In this document: positions 1 to 5,016 of the stretch, one piece after another
Numbering within the stretch: the stretch's first letter is position 1
Layout of the letters: each line of letters starts with the position of its first letter
Notes under the pieces: model-generated
What the model saw: the letters and a program-made list of their open reading frames with translations, nothing else
Told to the model about the DNA's origin: nothing
The model's database searches: none
Position numbers and translations under genes: made by a program
Source: Opitutales bacterium
GTDB taxonomy: Bacteria; Verrucomicrobiota; Verrucomicrobiia; Opitutales; UBA9783
NCBI GenBank assembly: GCA_017479315.1
Contig: JAFVCI010000037.1
Coordinates: forward strand, 1 to 5,016
Direction of reading: 5' to 3'
DNA length: 5,016 bases

Positions 1-61
1 ACTGAGCTGGGCATGCGCTATCCGCCCACCTTCACCCAGGTGTCAACGACCGAGGAAGCCT
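1..61. other. Non-rRNA sequence abutting the 23S fragment (possible chimera, insertion or broken gene)
   Basis: Immediately before the 23S 3' region one expects the near-universal peptidyl-transferase strand (GAACGTCGTGAGACAG and flanks). It is absent. Recognisable 23S starts only at about 62 (TCCACTGTGGGCG). Read in frame 1 on the plus strand the stretch is open (TELGMRYPPTFTQ...), and most codons end in G or C, so it resembles a coding fragment richer in G+C than the rest of the window. A nine-base match, TGAGCTGGG at 3-11, resembles 23S just upstream of the missing strand and may be chance. Possible explanations are an assembly chimera, an insertion or intron end within 23S, or a truncated rRNA copy next to another gene. 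I cannot choose between them, and the protein is not recognised. Confidence 0.5.
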
Positions 62-345
<284 letters not shown>

Positions 346-530
346 TTTTACTTTGGCAATGCGGTTTTCTGCGGTATTCATTGAACAATCAAAAAATGCG
401 GAAGTTTCCGACTTTCGAGGCGTTTTGCGGATGACGGTTTTTTTGAGACCGTTGTTTGTTGCACAGGTGCCTTGGTTTGGTTGCAATGCGTTGCGCCCTA
501 TGTCGGAGACGGATGCTTGATTTGATACTT
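346..530 (+). other. 23S-5S internal transcribed spacer
   Basis: About 185 bases separate 23S from 5S. I see no tRNA and no credible gene. Open frames on the minus strand here start inside or run through rRNA and look like no known protein. One weak hairpin is visible: ACGGT at 434-438 pairs with ACCGT at 448-452 around a nine-base loop, extendable by two G-U pairs. It could be part of precursor processing, but nothing in the sequence proves this. The spacer is longer than the usual 23S-5S spacer of E. coli. Confidence 0.6.
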
Positions 531-650
531 TGCCCGGTGACGATAAGCTCAGGGGAAACACACGTTCTCATTCCGAACACGCTCGTTAAGACCTGAACTG
601 CCGATGGTAGTGTCCTGCAATGGGATGTGAGAGTAGGTGATCGCCGGGTT
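531..650 (+). rRNA. 5S ribosomal RNA
   Basis: Complete 5S rRNA of about 120 nt. The closing helix I is seen directly: GCCCGGTGA at 532-540 pairs with TCGCCGGGT at 641-649 over nine positions, counting G-U pairs. Conserved internal blocks are CATTCCGAACACG (569-581; E. coli has CATGCCGAACTC) and CCGATGGTAGTG (601-612), plus the late GAGAGTAGG (630-638). It folds into the central protuberance of the large ribosomal subunit and is the last gene of the rrn operon. Exact ends are inferred from helix I. Confidence 0.95.
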
Positions 651-662
651 TTTTTATTTTTT
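649..662 (+). terminator. T-tract at the end of the rrn operon
   Basis: Seven T, one A and six T follow directly on the GCCGGG strand of 5S helix I. In many bacteria rrn operons end this way, with a GC-rich RNA helix next to a U-tract. Here the only strong helix beside the tract is 5S helix I itself. I see no separate dedicated hairpin, so intrinsic termination is plausible but unproven. Confidence 0.45.
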
Positions 663-848
663 CGGTTATTTTTCTTTTTGTTCGTTTAGGATTCGGGTTC
701 CTATCTGTTTGAGGTTTTATCTGTTTTAATTAAGCCTCGTATGTGTTTTTTTTGCTGGGTGGGGGGCGACAGTTTTTTTGCGACGATATGATTTCACGGG
801 TTTTTTAAAACAGAGTGTTTGTGAAATTTTAAAGGTTTAGAAAAATTC

Positions 849-877
849 TTGATATCTTTGTGAGGCATTCCCAGAAT
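849..877 (+). promoter_or_regulatory. Candidate sigma-70 type promoter for the glycosyltransferase
   Basis: TTGATA at 849-854 matches the -35 consensus at five of six positions. After exactly 17 bases, CAGAAT at 872-877 matches the -10 consensus at four of six. Transcription would start near 884, about 22 bases before the predicted start codon. This is pattern matching alone; such matches arise often in AT-rich DNA. Confidence 0.35.
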
Positions 878-884
878 CGAGGGT

Positions 885-903
885 GTTGGTTGCGACTGCC
901 AAC
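885..903 (+). promoter_or_regulatory. Small hairpin just before the glycosyltransferase start codon
   Basis: GTTGG at 885-889 pairs with CCAAC at 899-903 around a nine-base loop. It sits two bases before the TTG start at 906, and no Shine-Dalgarno is visible there. If the promoter above is real, almost the whole leader would be this hairpin. A role in limiting translation is inference only. Confidence 0.3.
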
Positions 904-905
904 GA

Positions 906-1970
906 TTGATATTTTCTGTGGAACACATTATCGATCCAAAATTTTTTTGTCATAAAAAGCTGACATTCGCAGTTCCCTGTTACAACCACGAAAATTACAT
1001 TTCCGAATGTTTGGATTCAATTTTAGCACAGAAACTCAATGTTCCGTTTGATATTTTAGTCTGCGATGACGCCAGCACGGATAATACGCCGAATGTATTA
1101 AGAGAATATCTGCGTAAATATCCCGATAAAATAAAAGTTATCTTTTTAGAAAAAAACGGCGGAAATTTACACACGCTTAATACACTGTTTAATCATATCA
1201 AGTCGGAGTATTTTTATGTTGTTGACAGCGACGATTATTTATTGGGAACACATTTTGTTCAAAAGGCTTTGGATTTTTTGGAAATCCATCCGGATTATAC
1301 AATGTATGGCGGAAATTGTATTTTCCTTAAACAAGGGCGACTTAAGGGACATTACATGTCCGGGATGGTTTTGGGCTTGAGTTTTTCATGGAATGATATC
1401 TGTTCTCATATCAATTTTCAGCCGCAAACATCATGTCTGTTGTATCGGAATATTGTTTTTTTAAATGGTGCAACGGATGAATTTTTACAGGCTGAGAATA
1501 CTTTTGATCGCTTCGTTTATTGCGGAGAAAATTTAAGAATTTTGAGACATCTGCAAAAAGGGAATATATTTATACCGAGCGATAATGTTTCGGTGTATAG
1601 AGTACATGAAGGCGGGGTTTTGCGTGGAAAATCTCTTATAACAGGTTTTATCAGACAAGTTTACGTCCTTTTGCATTTATCCAGAATTTTCCCCGATTAC
1701 AAAAATTTCTACGAATCTCTCTTCTTTTTCCATTATCCCCGTGTATTAAAAGCAATCTACAAAAATCGCGCTAATCCAAATTATTTACGACAGGAAGATT
1801 GCGACTTGTTAAAAGAGATTTACCGTTTATTGCCGACGGCAGATTTGGATTGGAGCAAGTTGAAATGGCATTCATTTATTTTGATAAAATGTTTTTATAG
1901 AGCGAAAACATACGCTTATCTTCTTTGTCGGCAGATGTATCGGATTTTAAGTCGGAAGCAGATCGTTTGA
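906..1970 (+). CDS. Family 2 (GT-A fold) glycosyltransferase
   Basis: Predicted cytoplasmic or membrane-associated enzyme transferring a sugar from a nucleotide-sugar to a glycan acceptor, probably a surface polysaccharide; donor and acceptor are not deducible. The 354-residue protein opens with the GT2 strand-helix AVPCYNHENYISECLDSIL (22-40), then ILVCDDASTDNT (50-61), where the Asp pair contacts the nucleotide. DSDD at 107-110 is the metal-binding DxD equivalent. DRFVYCGEN (201-209) lies where GT2 enzymes carry the catalytic base; Asp201 or Glu208 are candidates. YRVHEGGV (231-238) is the usual closing motif of WcaA-like GT2 domains. The last 115 residues are helical and basic, without clear membrane spans. 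The start is TTG at 906 or GTG at 918; no ATG lies upstream in the open frame and neither site has a Shine-Dalgarno. Composition is AT-rich: 18 of 60 bases in 1141-1200 are G or C, against 28 of 60 in 4201-4260 of ileS, so acquisition by transfer is possible. It stands alone, with no other sugar gene in view. Confidence 0.88.
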   Translation: MIFSVEHIIDPKFFCHKKLTFAVPCYNHENYISECLDSILAQKLNVPFDILVCDDASTDNTPNVLREYLRKYPDKIKVIFLEKNGGNLHTLNTLFNHIKSEYFYVVDSDDYLLGTHFVQKALDFLEIHPDYTMYGGNCIFLKQGRLKGHYMSGMVLGLSFSWNDICSHINFQPQTSCLLYRNIVFLNGATDEFLQAENTFDRFVYCGENLRILRHLQKGNIFIPSDNVSVYRVHEGGVLRGKSLITGFIRQVYVLLHLSRIFPDYKNFYESLFFFHYPRVLKAIYKNRANPNYLRQEDCDLLKEIYRLLPTADLDWSKLKWHSFILIKCFYRAKTYAYLLCRQMYRILSRKQIV

Positions 1971-2021
1971 TTTCAAAACAATGTTTACACAGGGCGCAGT
2001 TGGCACGCGTTTCTTTAAATC
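1971..2021. other. Convergent intergenic gap, no terminator recognised
   Basis: Fifty-one bases separate the ends of two converging genes. I see no stable GC-rich hairpin followed by a T-run on either strand, so termination is either factor-dependent or runs into the opposing gene. Confidence 0.4.
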
Positions 2022-3083
2022 TTACTTCACGGATATATTTTCAATAACACTCCTCAGCCACACAAAACTTTGTTCGATAACTTCCGGCAAGCGTGCGACT
2101 TGATGCCCAACATTTTTAAGGCGCATGTACGTAATATTTGCGCCTGCTTGTTTTGCGTATTCCACAAAGGCATCCTCGGAACGGATGGCGGTATCTAAAT
2201 CTCCCGCAACGACCAAATACGGAGAACGAATCTGTTGGTATTCCGTTGCCGGCCATTGAAGTGCATCGGCATGATACGCATAGGTCATGCCCATGAAGAA
2301 TTTTTCGAAAGTCGGATTTTTGTAAGTTTTATCCATTAAAGCATCATAATCTCGGCGCGTGCGCGGAAATTCCTTTTTGAGCGACCCGGGAAACCATTGC
2401 GGTAAGCGTGCGCGCAATCGAATATGCCACGGAAGACTTTCGAACAAATGCATTCCGTCGATGAATGCCCATAATTCATCGCGCCAAGCCCAACCGTCGG
2501 CACCGGACCAATTCACGGTTGCAAGCGTTTGGTCGGCATAGGCAATGGTTAAAGCCGTTACCAAAGGGCCGCCTTCCGAAACTCCGACGAAAATTAATTT
2601 CCCGTTCCAACCTTGGGGCGGGTGTTTTTGAAGATACTCAATTACATTTCGATGATCCTGTAGGCGTTGTGTTCGCGTGTAATGTCGCATAAACATATCT
2701 GCATCGATAGTTGCGGCATCCATACCCCATTGTTCGCAGGTAACGAGGCCAACACCGAGCTCCAAAAATTCCTTTAAAAAAAATCGATGCATATGAATAA
2801 TGCTGTACAAACTTTCTTTTGAAGAGGAGCCGGTGCAGAAGAAGGCAATCGGATAGGATTTATTGGATGGCTTGCTGAAGTAAAAAGTAATGGCAGGTGC
2901 GTCTTTTTGCGGTCGTGCAACTGAAAATGTGCAGGATGACGGCGGCGTATAAGTCGGCAGAGGGCCTTTCTCATCAAAAGAAAATTTATAAGGCGTAATG
3001 TTCCCTTCATCAGCCAAAAGGGTTGAGAAACCGAAGAAAATAATGAGAAACCGAAGAAAACGGAAAATAACAATATGTTTCAT
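2022..3083 (-). CDS. Exported alpha/beta-hydrolase (serine hydrolase), substrate unknown
   Basis: Predicted secreted or periplasmic serine hydrolase of 353 residues from the ATG at 3083. Residues 1-24 look like a Sec signal peptide: basic start (MKH), a long hydrophobic core, and a likely cleavage after TLLA before DEG; there is no lipobox Cys. The fold signals are an oxyanion-type loop FFCTGSSS (81-88), the nucleophile elbow GVSEGG with Ser169, AGDLDTAIRS with Asp297 (or Asp295) as the acid, and NVGHQVA with His327, all in canonical order. An aromatic-rich segment after the nucleophile (WAWRDELWAF, then SLPWHIRL) may form a lid. It could be an esterase, peptidase or acyltransferase; I do not recognise the subfamily. 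A TTG at 3104 gives seven more residues and overlaps the upstream Nudix stop by four bases (TTGA), which suits translational coupling. I prefer the ATG because it gives a compact signal peptide. GAAAGAG lies directly against that ATG, closer than an ideal Shine-Dalgarno. The gene ends in TAA. Confidence 0.85.
   Translation of the reverse strand: MKHIVIFRFLRFLIIFFGFSTLLADEGNITPYKFSFDEKGPLPTYTPPSSCTFSVARPQKDAPAITFYFSKPSNKSYPIAFFCTGSSSKESLYSIIHMHRFFLKEFLELGVGLVTCEQWGMDAATIDADMFMRHYTRTQRLQDHRNVIEYLQKHPPQGWNGKLIFVGVSEGGPLVTALTIAYADQTLATVNWSGADGWAWRDELWAFIDGMHLFESLPWHIRLRARLPQWFPGSLKKEFPRTRRDYDALMDKTYKNPTFEKFFMGMTYAYHADALQWPATEYQQIRSPYLVVAGDLDTAIRSEDAFVEYAKQAGANITYMRLKNVGHQVARLPEVIEQSFVWLRSVIENISVK
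3024..3060. repeat. Two direct copies of a 17-base unit, 20-base period, inside the hydrolase signal peptide
   Basis: TGAGAAACCGAAGAAAA occurs at 3024-3040 and again, identical, at 3044-3060, separated by TAA. On the coding (minus) strand the copies are read in different frames because 20 is not a multiple of three. One gives FLRFL and the other FFGFS, so both supply hydrophobic residues to the signal-peptide core. Loss or gain of one unit would shift the reading frame. Confidence 0.9.
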
Positions 3084-3100
3084 CTCTTTCGTGCCATTTC

Positions 3101-3634
3101 TCAATTTTTCGCTTTATCTTCCGTCCATCGTTTCCATTTCCGATACAGTCGCTTGAGATTTTCTATATCTTTTACCTGCTCGGGCAATTCCGAAAACCAC
3201 CGTAAATCGATAGATTCGTCTGAAATTTTGATGGTGTCGTTCGGATCTTGGACTTGAAGCAAAAAATTGAAATCATAAGGCGGATGTAACGGATCGGGTA
3301 TGATGCAAATATCGAAGATATTTTTCGAAACGAACGCCAGGGACTTTAATCCCGACTCTTCCTGTGCTTCTCTAAGAGACGTGTGATGAATGTCGCAGTC
3401 GCCGTCGGAATGACCGCCGAGCGGGAGCCATAATTTGCGTTTTTTGTGCAACGTCATCAGAAATCGATCCCCCGTAAAGTTTATAATCCACGCGGAAGCG
3501 GTAATATGACCTTCGCGGCAGGTGCGTTCGAAGCAATCCCTGTGCTCGGTGACGAAATTGAGCATCTTCCTTTTCAAAGAAGCTTCGTTATCGTCGCAAG
3601 GTTCGTAGGCATTTAATAATTGAAGGAGCTGCAT
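3101..3634 (-). CDS. Nudix hydrolase of the GGHxDGDxD type
   Basis: Cytoplasmic Mg-dependent pyrophosphohydrolase that cleaves a nucleoside diphosphate linked to another group; the substrate cannot be read from sequence. The 177-residue protein shows GHITASAWII (42-51), the first strand of the Nudix fold; LWLPLGGHSDGDCD (68-81); and REAQEESGL (88-96), the REUxEExGU core whose Glu92 and Glu93 bind metal. Counting back, the first Glu of the consensus Gx5Ex7REUxEExGU is Cys80, flanked by Asp79 and Asp81. The GGHxDGDxD subgroup as I recall it uses these aspartates, so activity is likely. IFDICIIPD...YDFNFLLQV (107-128) matches the later strands of this subgroup, and overall length is normal. The start is ATG at 3634; no clear Shine-Dalgarno precedes it, but the N-terminus (LLQLLNAYEP) matches the family. 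It lies 29 bases after tRNA-Leu on the same strand, and its TGA touches the next gene, so it was probably transcribed with both. Confidence 0.9.
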   Translation of the reverse strand: MQLLQLLNAYEPCDDNEASLKRKMLNFVTEHRDCFERTCREGHITASAWIINFTGDRFLMTLHKKRKLWLPLGGHSDGDCDIHHTSLREAQEESGLKSLAFVSKNIFDICIIPDPLHPPYDFNFLLQVQDPNDTIKISDESIDLRWFSELPEQVKDIENLKRLYRKWKRWTEDKAKN

Positions 3635-3663
3635 AATGAATTATTGGTACGTACGGTTATCGA

Positions 3664-3748
3664 TGGTGCTTGAGAAGGGACTCGAACCCTTACGCCTTAC
3701 GGCATCGGATCCTAAATCCGACGCGTCTGCCGATTCCGCCACTCAAGC
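3664..3748 (-). tRNA. tRNA-Leu, anticodon UAG
   Basis: An 85-nt class II tRNA read on the minus strand. The acceptor stem GCTTGAG (3748-3742) pairs perfectly with CTCAAGC (3674-3668), followed by discriminator A (3667) and a genomically encoded CCA (3666-3664). The D-arm block TGGCGGAATCGGCAGACGC is typical of bacterial leucine tRNAs. The anticodon stem TCGGA/TCCGA closes the loop TTTAGGA with anticodon UAG at 3714-3712, which reads CUA and, with U34 wobble, other CUN leucine codons. A long variable arm (TGCCGTAAGGCGT) and the T-loop GGTTCGAGTCC confirm the class. It heads the leftward gene block, with the Nudix start 29 bases beyond its 3' end. I found no convincing promoter upstream of it. 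Confidence 0.97.
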
Positions 3749-3892
3749 GCGTCTTTAATTGCTTAAATCCAAACAATTTTTTCGGTGGGAAACAATCATT
3801 TTTGCAGATGTCGACGGACGTAAAAACACAAGTTTAAAAGTTGCTTGACTTATAACGAAAAAAACTTTTCACGTGAGGCATACGGAGCAGGA
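3749..3892. other. Divergent intergenic region between tRNA-Leu and ileS
   Basis: This stretch must hold the promoters for the leftward tRNA block and, probably, for ileS. For ileS, TATAAC at 3851-3856 is a five-of-six match to a -10 box, but I see no matching -35 at 16-18 bases. An open frame from a TTG at 3845 reads into ileS, but its first 16 residues lack family resemblance and the ATG at 3893 is far better supported. No T-box or other riboswitch structure was recognised. Confidence 0.4.
3884..3887 (+). promoter_or_regulatory. Shine-Dalgarno that sets the ileS start
   Basis: GGAG lies five bases upstream of the ATG at 3893. This spacing supports that start over the upstream in-frame TTG at 3845. 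The resulting protein begins MSEKSLKDTLNLPKT, and NLPKT is the usual beginning of bacterial IleRS. Confidence 0.7.
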
Positions 3893-5016
3893 ATGAGCGA
3901 AAAATCTTTAAAAGATACGTTAAATTTGCCGAAAACCGCGTTCCCGATGAAGGCCGAGCTGGTCAGGCGCGAACAGGAACGGTTACAAAAGTGGGATGAG
4001 GCGCGTTTATATGAAAAAATTCAGGAAAAAAACGCAAACAGTTCCCGTTTCCTGCTCCATGACGGTCCGCCGTTCACCAACGGCGATGTGCACATCGGAA
4101 CCGCGCTGAATAAAATTTTAAAAGATATCATTCTGCGTTATAAGAGTATGTGCGGATTTTCGACGCCGTACATCCCTGGTTGGGATTGCCACGGGTTGCC
4201 GATTGAGCACAAAGTCGCCAAAGAACAGCCGGAGTTATTGAACAATCCCGTTGAAATGCGGAAAGCCTGTGCGCAGTTTTCCGACAGTTTTATTAAAAAA
4301 CAGGAGAAGCAATTTCGTCGGTTGGGTGTCTTGGCGGATTGGGAGCACGCCTATCAGACGAAAAATCCCGCTTATGAGGCGAATGTTTTGCGAACGTTTG
4401 CGAAGTTTGTGCGCGCCGGTTGGGTTTATCGCAGTAAAAAGCCCGTTTATTGGTCGATTCCGTGTAAAACCGCGCTGGCGGAAGCGGAGATCGAATATAA
4501 AGAGGTTACAAGCGCAAGTATTTGGGTGAAATTTCGGGTTTCGGAGCCTGAAAAGTACGGGTTGGAGACAAATTCCTTTGCCGTAATTTGGACGACGACG
4601 CCGTGGACGATGCCTGCCAATCGGGCGATCGCCGTTGCTCCGAACCTGCAATATATTGCCTTGCAAGTCGGAAGCGAAGTGTAACTGGTGGCGGAAGGGC
4701 TGGCGTAAGCGTTTATCAAAGATTGCGGTTTCCAGAATGTGACACGCGGGAAAACGTTTCTAGGTAAAGACCTGGAAGGGATGAAAACGCGGCTTCCGTT
4801 TTTGAATTTAGAAAGTCCCGTTGTTTGTGCCGATTATGTCACTCTGGATGCGGGAACGGGTTGCGTGCACACGGCTCCGGGGCATGGGATGGATGATTAC
4901 CTGACGGGGTTAAAGTACAACCTGGAAATTGCCTGTCCCGTGGATGACAACGGTTGCCTGATGTTGGAGGGCGGTATGCCGGCGGAATTGGTCGGTAAAG
5001 CCGTTTGGACGCCGAA
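3893..5016 (+). pseudogene. ileS: Isoleucyl-tRNA synthetase gene, interrupted by two in-frame TAA codons and cut by the window edge
   Basis: IleRS charges tRNA-Ile with isoleucine in the cytoplasm and edits off mischarged valine; it is essential. From ATG 3893 the open frame gives 263 residues to TAA 4682-4684. Seen in order: NLPKTAFPMK (11-20); the class I signature HDGPPFTNGDVHIGT (56-70, HIGT for HIGH); PGWDCHGLPIE (95-105); KPVYWSIPCKTALAEAEIEY (183-202); and WTTTPWTMPANRAIAV (233-248), which opens the CP1 editing domain. After TAA the same frame reads LVAEGLA, a second TAA (4706-4708), then conserved editing sequence: VTLDAGTGCVHTAPGHGMDD and KYNLEIACPVDDNG, to the window end. There is no frameshift. 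Homologues usually carry an aromatic residue and a polar residue such as Glu at these two sites (recall). A 263-residue product would lack most of the editing domain, the KMSKS loop and tRNA binding. Explanations are a recent pseudogene with another ileS elsewhere, sequence error, or readthrough. Identity is certain; functional status is not. Confidence 0.85.
4682..4708 (+). other. Paired in-frame TAA codons within ileS
   Basis: TAA at 4682-4684 and TAA at 4706-4708 lie in the same frame, seven sense codons apart. Both can be reached by one base change from expected codons (TAT or TAC for Tyr; GAA, CAA or AAA for Glu, Gln or Lys). The surrounding frame is intact for about 260 codons before and over 100 after. 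Confidence 0.95.

Larger units (their letters stand above)
663..905. other. AT-rich intergenic region between 5S and the glycosyltransferase gene
   Basis: About 240 bases without a gene on either strand. It is rich in T-runs (for example 746-753 and 773-779) and contains one G-rich patch (757-766). GAGGTTT at 711-717 can pair with the strand ending CCTC at 738, but the T-run that would make a terminator starts seven bases later, so this is not called. The right end holds a candidate promoter and a small hairpin before the next gene, listed separately. Confidence 0.5.

Noticed and set aside
711..753. Hairpin plus T-run as an intrinsic terminator
   Set aside because: The stem is short, rich in A-U and G-U pairs, and the T-run starts seven bases after it ends.
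757..766. G-rich patch as a G-quadruplex
   Set aside because: There are only two G-runs (three and six), too few for a standard four-run quadruplex without splitting the longer run.
2359..3257. Small open frames on both strands overlapping the hydrolase and the Nudix gene
   Set aside because: They overlap two well-supported genes and their translations lack recognisable domains. The frame at 2774-3073 is hydrophobic only because the duplicated signal-peptide DNA is read in another frame.
3712..3714. UAG anticodon as a possible stop-codon suppressor tRNA
   Set aside because: Anticodon UAG reads the leucine codon CUA. A UAG stop would need a CUA anticodon, and the ileS stops are TAA in any case.
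3749..3892. T-box or other leader riboswitch ahead of ileS
   Set aside because: No conserved T-box motif or stem-terminator pair is visible; the stretch is short and also serves the divergent tRNA.
4682..4708. Genetic code change making TAA a sense codon
   Set aside because: The hydrolase gene ends naturally with TAA at 2024-2022, the other intact genes contain no in-frame TAA, and the two ileS sites appear to call for different residues. Not excluded, but less likely than pseudogenisation or error.
4235..4719. Open frames antisense to, or in another frame of, ileS
   Set aside because: The plus-strand frame carries unmistakable IleRS motifs throughout; the others are shadows of it.

Overview
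The window looks like a piece of a bacterial chromosome of moderate G+C. It holds the 3' end of an rRNA operon, an AT-rich glycosyltransferase gene, a leftward block (tRNA-Leu, Nudix hydrolase, exported alpha/beta-hydrolase), and the start of a rightward isoleucyl-tRNA synthetase gene (ileS) that is interrupted by two in-frame stops. The IleRS N-terminus and the rRNA style remind me of Verrucomicrobiota (Opitutales-like), but this is recall only and tentative. No CRISPR array, insertion sequence or phage module is visible.

Layout. From about 62 to 345 is the 3' end of 23S rRNA, with the sarcin-ricin loop at 112-128. Bases 1-61 do not fit the rRNA and look like a foreign or chimeric piece. A gene-free spacer follows, then 5S rRNA (531-650) ending in a T-tract. 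An AT-rich intergenic stretch carries a plausible promoter (849-877) for a family 2 glycosyltransferase (906-1970), which has a TTG start and no visible Shine-Dalgarno. It converges on the leftward block: tRNA-Leu(UAG) at 3748-3664, Nudix hydrolase at 3634-3101, and an exported alpha/beta-hydrolase at 3083 (or 3104) to 2022. These lie so close together that one transcript is likely. Divergent from the tRNA, ileS starts at 3893 behind a good Shine-Dalgarno and runs off the right edge. Its frame meets TAA at 4682 and again at 4706, yet continues with well-conserved editing-domain sequence.

How they fit together. rRNA, tRNA-Leu and ileS are translation genes. The glycosyltransferase and the Nudix/hydrolase pair are accessory genes sitting between them. 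The points most worth a second look are the twin ileS stops, the rRNA junction near base 61, and a 17-base duplication in the hydrolase signal peptide that is read in two frames, hydrophobic in both. I found no clear evidence for a wholly new system.
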